This document shows, piece by piece, positions 59,357 to 64,000 of a DNA stretch of 64,000 nucleotides (positions within the stretch are counted from its first letter, which is position 1; each line of letters begins with the position of its first letter). A model generated the notes under the pieces. The model saw nothing but the letters and a program-made list of their open reading frames with translations. It did not search any database and had not been told where the DNA came from. Both the position numbers and the translations under genes were made by a program. Source of the DNA: Desulfolutivibrio sulfodismutans DSM 3696 (GTDB taxonomy: Bacteria > Desulfobacterota > Desulfovibrionia > Desulfovibrionales > Desulfovibrionaceae); the NCBI RefSeq assembly GCF_013376455.1, contig NZ_CP045504.1, positions 124,001-188,000 of the forward strand, written 5' to 3'.

Positions 59357-60121
59357 CTACGGGCTTACCAAAATGACCACACGTCGGTTTTTGGCCTGAT
59401 TTTCAGGGATGGATTTTCCGTCCGGGCCCTCGTTGGGGGCCAGGGGCCGGGTGTCGGCCAGACCCATCACCGCCAGGCCCTCCTTGCGTACGCCATGGTC
59501 CGTGAGGAACCGGGCCACCCGGCTGGCCCGGGCCGAGGACAGCTCCCAGTTGGAAGGATACAGCCAGGACTCCATGGGCTTGTTGTCCGTATGGCCTTCC
59601 ACGGTGATCCTGACCGGAAGCGACTTGAGGGAGGCGGCGATGTCCGTGAGCAGGGGTAGGGAGCCGGGCCGTATCTCGGCGCTGGCCAGATCGAAAAACG
59701 CCGCCCCGTCCAGGCTCACGGCCAGGGACTCGCCGCGCTGGATGATCTCGGCCTGCCCGGTCTTCCCGGCCAGTTTGGACTCGATCTCCCGGCGCAACAG
59801 GTCGATGTCCCGCTGGGTCGGGGACGGGGCGGCCTTGGCCCGCACCTCGGGGGTGACGGGGGCAGGCGGCGGCTCCTGGGCCGGTTGCTCCTGGGGCTTG
59901 GGCGTCGGCCCGGGCGTCTTGGTCCCGGGTTTGCCCCGCTCCCTGGTCATGGCCTTCTCCATGGACCCGGCCACGGTTTCATAGCGGGTCATGTCCAGGT
60001 GCGACACGGACACGATGAGCACGAAAAAGCACAGAATCAGCGTCATCATGTCCGCAAGCGACAACTGCCAGTGCTCTTCTTCGTCGTCGCGCCGCTTGCG
60101 CAGGTCGGAGAGTTTCAGCAT
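59357..60121 (-). CDS. motB: flagellar motor stator protein MotB
   Basis: A 254-residue stator subunit. The single membrane segment contains the proton-binding Asp24 in SLADMMTLILCFFVLIVSVS. A Pro-rich plug and linker follow, then the OmpA-like peptidoglycan-binding domain with FDLASAEIRPGSLPLL, ITVEGHTDNKP, SSARASRVARFL and NRRVVILVSP. It lies 147 bases after motA on the same strand. Peptidoglycan binding and ion conduction are as expected for MotB. Confidence 0.94.
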   Translation of the reverse strand: MLKLSDLRKRRDDEEEHWQLSLADMMTLILCFFVLIVSVSHLDMTRYETVAGSMEKAMTRERGKPGTKTPGPTPKPQEQPAQEPPPAPVTPEVRAKAAPSPTQRDIDLLRREIESKLAGKTGQAEIIQRGESLAVSLDGAAFFDLASAEIRPGSLPLLTDIAASLKSLPVRITVEGHTDNKPMESWLYPSNWELSSARASRVARFLTDHGVRKEGLAVMGLADTRPLAPNEGPDGKSIPENQAKNRRVVILVSP

Positions 60122-60268
60122 CGCATGTCCGTTCCGGTTCCTGTCCGCCCGGGGCCGCGGGTTGCATCCTCACGATTCAGCGGTGTGAACCGCGCGGGAG
60201 AAAACGTACAGCGGTTTTCGCCGCCAGGGAAAGGGCGTGTTTTTCGGCCCGGGCGGCGGGTCCGCCGC

Positions 60269-61066
60269 TTACGCCCCGGCTTTGGCCTGGGCCTCGCGTC
60301 TGCCTATGGAGGCCCAGCGCCGGGGCGGCAGATAGGCCCGCAGCTTGTCCAGGACGATGGCCGCCGGGGTCTTGTCCTTGATGAAGAGCGTGCCGTCGCG
60401 GATGACGCACATGAGGATCACCCGCTCCTCAATGCGCTTTTCCACCTTGATGGCTATGGGCAAAAACAGCACGTTGGCCAAAAGGATGCCGTAAAGGGTG
60501 GTGGTCAGGGCCACTGCCATCTGAAAGCCGATCATGGACAGCCCCCCGGCCATGGACTGCATCATGCCGATGAGCCCGATCAGGGTGCCGATGATGCCGT
60601 AGGCCGGGGACAGCTTGGCCATGGTCCGGTAGATGCCCGCCGAGGAGATCTCCTGCTGGTAGGTCTGCTCGATGCGGGTGTCCAGGATCTCCTTGATCTC
60701 CTCGCGGCTGTAGCCGTCCACGAGCATCTGGATGGCGCTTTTCAAAAATTCGTTTTCGATGCCCGGCAGGGTTTTTTCCAGGTGGATCTTGCCCCGGGCC
60801 GAGGCCTCCCGGGCGATGCGCACGATCTCCTCGATGTAGTTGCCAATCGGCAGTTCCTCGCGCTTCAAGGCCATGAGGAAGGTGTTGAAGACGCGCATGA
60901 CCTCCTTCATGGGGAAGCAGATGAAGGTCGAGGCCAGGGTGCCGCCGATGACGATGGCCAGCCCGGGAAAATTGATGAAGACGCCGATGTTGTCCGTGGA
61001 CAGGACCGTGGCGTAGAAAAGGATGCCGATGCCGAAGATGATGCCGATGACCGTGGCGATGTTCAC
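60269..61066 (-). CDS. motA: flagellar motor stator protein MotA
   Basis: A 265-residue four-segment membrane protein. It starts ATVIGIIFGIGILFYATVLS with FINFPGLAIVIGGTLASTFICFP, typical of MotA. The cytoplasmic loop (about 65-160) carries charged residues such as KREELP and GYSREEIKEILDTRI for contact with FliG. PAYGIIGTLIGLIGMMQ and FQMAVALTTTLYGILLANVLFLPIA form the pore half. Its start overlaps the stop of the cNMP/FliG-like gene (ATGA), showing coupled translation. Confidence 0.95.
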   Translation of the reverse strand: MNIATVIGIIFGIGILFYATVLSTDNIGVFINFPGLAIVIGGTLASTFICFPMKEVMRVFNTFLMALKREELPIGNYIEEIVRIAREASARGKIHLEKTLPGIENEFLKSAIQMLVDGYSREEIKEILDTRIEQTYQQEISSAGIYRTMAKLSPAYGIIGTLIGLIGMMQSMAGGLSMIGFQMAVALTTTLYGILLANVLFLPIAIKVEKRIEERVILMCVIRDGTLFIKDKTPAAIVLDKLRAYLPPRRWASIGRREAQAKAGA

Positions 61067-62280
61067 GAGGCGAGTCCTTTAAGGGATTTGATCCTGTCCA
61101 TGAGCTCCTGCTCCACGCCTGCGGCCTCGTCCTCGTCCACATCGCCCAGATTTCGGGATTCGTCCTGGACCACCTTGGCGATTTTTTTGGAGAGGTTTTT
61201 ATAGATTTTTTCCTGGGCCTCTTCGCCCGCCAGGGCCGCCAGCACCGCCAGCTTGTGAAAGCCCAGGCTTGAGAAGACCTCCTGCAGGGTGGCGTTGTCC
61301 ACGGCCGTGATGTCGTCCACGGTCTCCAGATCCTCGATTTTGAGGCGCGGACGCCTGGCGCGTTGGAAAAATGCCTTCCCCATCCGCTCAATGTAGGCCA
61401 GGGCCGAGGGTTTGTGGAAGAAAAAGAGATTGGCCGGAATCTCCCGGAAACCGATCTTGCGGTAGATCATCTCCGGGCTGGCCTCGGCTTCCTGGGCGAA
61501 GTCGGAAAGGTCCATGAATTCCAGGTCGCAGGAGAAATCAGACAGGGGGCGCAGTTCCTTGGCCAGGTTTTTGGCCACCTGGAGGAATTTTTCCTGGTCG
61601 GGGATGCGCAGGCTGCGGTCCATGACGAATTCAGGGCCCTTTTTCTTCGTGTCCAGCAGGGGGTCGGCGCGGTAGAAGGCCGATTTGATCTCGGTCAGCT
61701 CGATGACCGCCATCTTGGCCAGCTTTTCCACGATCTCGTCGATCTCGATCTGGGAGATCAGGAGGATGTCCTTGATGGCCCGACAGACCTCGGCATAGCT
61801 TATTTCAAACTGCCCGGGTCTGGGAGCGGACGCGGCGGCCGCCTTGTAGTGCAGGGCCAGGACGCGGCACACGGAATAAAACATGTTGCCCGAGGGGCGG
61901 TCGGTGATCCGGGCGCTTAGGGTCTTCACCCGGTCCACCAGAAAGCCGGTGATGATCTGCACCGGACGGGGGCTTTTGACCAGCATGGTGCGCAAAAGCG
62001 GCCGGTCCAGAATGATCACCTCGGTGAAATCCAGGGCCTCGGCGTTGGCCGTGCGTTTTTCGCCGCTGATGATGCCCATTTCCCCGAATATCTGGCCGGG
62101 GCCGCGTTCCCCGAGGTTCACGCGCTTGTTGCCGATGATGCGATGTACGGCCACGCGACCCTGCTTGATGAGATAGGCCACCTTGCTGTCCTGGCCTTCC
62201 TTGTAGATCAGGGCGCCTTTATGGAAAGTCTTGGTCTTGACGCCGTTTTCTTCGGCGAAAAGGTCCGAATCGTGCCGCAT
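61063..62280 (-). CDS. cyclic-nucleotide-binding protein with a FliG-like C-terminal domain
   Basis: A 405-residue soluble protein heading the motAB operon. Residues about 15-125 are a Crp-type cNMP-binding domain; the phosphate-binding cassette is seen as IFGEMGIISGEKRTANAEAL, including the key Arg. Residues about 150-200 (FEISYAEVCRAIKDILLISQIEIDEIVEKLAKM) resemble a winged helix or helical linker. The C-terminal about 80 residues (VDDITAVDNATLQEVFSSLG, LAVLAALAGEEAQEKIYKNLSKKIAKVVQDE, then an acidic DVDEDEAAGVEQELMDRIKSL end) follow the FliG pattern FEDL-LDDR-LQ-LREV ... KEKI-NMS-RAA-LLKED ... SDVEEAQ. A cNMP input tied to a motor-type domain is the simplest reading. Confidence 0.8.
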   Translation of the reverse strand: MRHDSDLFAEENGVKTKTFHKGALIYKEGQDSKVAYLIKQGRVAVHRIIGNKRVNLGERGPGQIFGEMGIISGEKRTANAEALDFTEVIILDRPLLRTMLVKSPRPVQIITGFLVDRVKTLSARITDRPSGNMFYSVCRVLALHYKAAAASAPRPGQFEISYAEVCRAIKDILLISQIEIDEIVEKLAKMAVIELTEIKSAFYRADPLLDTKKKGPEFVMDRSLRIPDQEKFLQVAKNLAKELRPLSDFSCDLEFMDLSDFAQEAEASPEMIYRKIGFREIPANLFFFHKPSALAYIERMGKAFFQRARRPRLKIEDLETVDDITAVDNATLQEVFSSLGFHKLAVLAALAGEEAQEKIYKNLSKKIAKVVQDESRNLGDVDEDEAAGVEQELMDRIKSLKGLAS

Positions 62281-62606
62281 GCGTCTCCCCTTTCAAGTCG
62301 TTTCGCGGGGGCGGATTTCGAATCGTGTCCGGCCCACGTCGCGCGCCGCCGGACTTGATCAAAAGATGTAGCGGCAATCCGTGGCGAATACAAGACATGC
62401 CGCCGTGTTGGGCGTATTTCCCGGGGATTTGATTCGTTTTTCATGCGCCGATTCCGCCGCTTCGTCCATGGCTGTCCGCCGCGCAGGCCACGCGTGGCCG
62501 GGCAGCCGACTGCGGCTTGCGGGAATGCGGCGTTGCCGGGTTTTACAAGCGCCCCGGGCCGGGGTAGAAGTCGCGCTCCACACCATGCACAGCACAGGGA
62601 GGTCGT
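62281..62606. other. divergent intergenic region between the mot operon and pyrK
   Basis: 326 bases. On the minus strand TTGTAT, 17 bases and TACATC near 62365-62395 is a weak promoter for the mot operon. No sigma-28 or sigma-54 motif is evident. The pyrK ribosome site GGGAGG is at its right end. I see nothing else. Confidence 0.35.
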
Positions 62607-63443
62607 ATGGCGGACGCAGGCGGATGCCGCGAGGTGGCGGTCCTGGCCCGGGGGGGCATGGGCCCCGAGGGGGAGCGGCACGGGCTGGTGCGCCTTGCGG
62701 TGGAAAACCCCGGCTGGGACACGGCCGTGGCCGGACAGTTCGCCATGCTGCGCCCCGTATGTTTCGGCCAGGAATTGACCTGGGCCCGGCCCCTGTCGCT
62801 TTTCGGGGTGACGCCGGAGCGCCTGGAGTTTTTCATCCAGGTCGCCGGGCGGGGCACGCGCCGTCTGGCGGCCATGAACCCCGGGGACCGGCTGGTCCTG
62901 TGGGGGCCGCTGGGCCGGGGGTTCGCCGTGGAGCCGGACACGCCCACGCTTCTTCTGGCCGGGGGCGTGGGCCTTGCCCCCTTCGCCCCGTATATCGCGG
63001 CCCATCCCCGGCCGGACAACCTGCGGCTGGTCTTCGGGCACCGGCCGCCGCTTGCCGCCTATCCCTTTGCGGAGATGGCCGCCACTATCCAGGCCGAATC
63101 CTTCCACGAAGAAAAGCCCGGCGACCTGGACCGGTTCACGGCCCTTTTGCGGGAGCGCATCGCGGGTTACCGCGACGGGCTGGTCCTGGCCTGCGGCCCC
63201 CGGCCCTTCCTTTCCGCCGTGGCCGACATGGGGCGTGCGGCCGGGGCCCGGGTCCAGGTGTCGCTGGAGAACCGCATGGCCTGCGGGGTGGGGGCGTGCC
63301 TGGGCTGCGTGGAGAAGGACGCCTCGGGGGAGCTGGTGCAGACCTGCGTGCGCGGGCCGGTCTTTTGGGCCAAGGATCTGGAGGCGTTTTCCGGACATCA
63401 CGGGACGCCCGGGAAAAACGGGGGGTGCGCATGCGGGAACTAG
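62607..63443 (+). CDS. pyrK: dihydroorotate dehydrogenase B electron-transfer subunit
   Basis: A 278-residue FAD and [2Fe-2S] protein that passes electrons from dihydroorotate oxidation to NAD+. FAD binding is at [12 protein letters not shown] binding at [16 protein letters not shown] and [12 protein letters not shown], and the iron-sulfur site is C-x4-C-x2-C-x12-C (CGVGACLGC ... QTC). The ATG at 62607 has GGGAGG upstream. It overlaps pyrD by 13 bases, the usual pyrK-pyrDB pair. Confidence 0.94.
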   Translation: MADAGGCREVAVLARGGMGPEGERHGLVRLAVENPGWDTAVAGQFAMLRPVCFGQELTWARPLSLFGVTPERLEFFIQVAGRGTRRLAAMNPGDRLVLWGPLGRGFAVEPDTPTLLLAGGVGLAPFAPYIAAHPRPDNLRLVFGHRPPLAAYPFAEMAATIQAESFHEEKPGDLDRFTALLRERIAGYRDGLVLACGPRPFLSAVADMGRAAGARVQVSLENRMACGVGACLGCVEKDASGELVQTCVRGPVFWAKDLEAFSGHHGTPGKNGGCACGN

Positions 63444-64000
63444 GCGTCGATCTGGCCGGGCTGGCCCTGAAAAATCCCGTGATCACGGCCTCGGGAACCT
63501 TCGGCTACGGCCTGGAATTTTCCCGCTACGGCGACCTCAAAACCCTGGGCGGCATCTGCGTCAAGGGGCTTTCCCTTGCGCCGCGCCAGGGCAACCCCAT
63601 GCCCCGGGTGGCCGAGACGCCCTGCGGCATGCTCAACGCCATCGGCCTGCAAAACTGCGGCGTCGAGACCTTTGTGCGCGACAAGCTGCCGTTTCTGCCC
63701 TGGCGCGACACGGCCGTCATCGCCAACCTTTACGCCTGCGAAGCCGAGGAGTTCGCCGAGTTGGCCGGGGTGCTGGCCGCCGAGGAGGGCGTCGCGGCCC
63801 TTGAGGTCAACATCTCCTGCCCCAACGTCAAGGCCGGGGGCATCCTCTTCGGCCAGGATCCGGCCATGGCCGCTCGGGTCACCGAGGCCGTGAAAAAGCG
63901 GGCCGGAGTAAAGCCGGTCATGGTCAAGCTCTCGCCCAACGTCACGGACATCGCGGCCGTGGCCCGGGCCGTGGAGGCGGCCGGGGCGGACATCCTGTCC
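63431..64000 (+). CDS. pyrD: dihydroorotate dehydrogenase B catalytic subunit, 5' part
   Basis: The first 190 codons of the FMN enzyme of pyrimidine synthesis; the gene continues past the window. It starts at the ATG at 63431 ([30 protein letters not shown]). FMN and substrate features present are [47 protein letters not shown] (substrate Asn and catalytic Cys) and [13 protein letters not shown]. This is the NAD-linked class 1B type, consistent with pyrK upstream. Confidence 0.94.
   Translation, partial: MRELGVDLAGLALKNPVITASGTFGYGLEFSRYGDLKTLGGICVKGLSLAPRQGNPMPRVAETPCGMLNAIGLQNCGVETFVRDKLPFLPWRDTAVIANLYACEAEEFAELAGVLAAEEGVAALEVNISCPNVKAGGILFGQDPAMAARVTEAVKKRAGVKPVMVKLSPNVTDIAAVARAVEAAGADILS

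Noticed and set aside
1-64000. tRNA, rRNA, CRISPR, insertion sequences, prophage
   Set aside because: I saw no T-loop-like GGTTCRANTCC sequences with matching stems, no regularly spaced direct repeats, and no transposase or phage genes.

Overview
This is high-GC DNA with densely packed genes. The gene content fits a sulfate-reducing deltaproteobacterium of the Desulfovibrio group: a pyruvoyl-dependent arginine decarboxylase, YedE/TusA/DUF3343 selenium-type genes, many two-component and TPR proteins, MotAB next to signalling proteins, and a recurrent GC-rich intergenic hairpin repeat. The assignment is an inference from gene content and style, because no rRNA or other marker is present. I recognise no tRNA, rRNA, CRISPR array, insertion sequence or prophage.

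Layout. 1-5640: the 5' end of thiC (minus), then a TetR/CerR-type repressor with a double-palindrome operator and an RND pump (adaptor and permease) ending at a strong terminator. 5640-6290: an AT-rich island with one small exported protein. 6450-13203 (minus): a bestrophin-like membrane protein, a branched-chain-type binding protein, a polar amino-acid ABC transporter (binding protein, permease, ATPase), an aminotransferase and a lipoprotein. 13463-18586: a flagellar rod-type protein, a receiver-less sigma-54 activator with an altered GAFTGA loop, and a large secreted TPR protein. 18624-27292: a methyltransferase-like protein, an array of perfect palindromes, tgt, a Tim44-domain protein, then a minus-strand run of ABC-F ATPase, Nudix, metF, asd and PilZ.

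27409-36271 (plus): fabD, argS, SPOR protein, pyruvoyl arginine decarboxylase, endonuclease III, then yedE, tusA-like, DUF3343, a carbohydrate-kinase-like gene and DUF1858 as a probable selenium/sulfur-relay operon. 36272-41740: a tandem universal stress protein, two sensor kinases (one with an N-terminal dehydrogenase-like Rossmann domain and a Cys-rich PAS) and a sigma-54 response regulator. 41825-43659: an Smr protein and a TPR protein. 43990-50393: a dipeptide ABC transporter ending with an M55 D-aminopeptidase, which suggests salvage of D-amino-acid peptides. 50546-55051 (minus): a DevBCA-like exporter (FtsX-type permease, ATPase, adaptor) with its own TolC-like outer-membrane factor.

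55450-62280: hypothetical genes, an HD hydrolase, a receiver-TPR protein and a minus-strand motility operon of a cyclic-nucleotide-binding/FliG-like fusion, motA, motB and a TPR protein. 62607-64000: pyrK and the 5' part of pyrD. The most novel-looking items are the cNMP/FliG-like fusion in the mot operon, the extended yedE operon, the Rossmann-PAS kinase, and the 'capped hairpin' repeat family.
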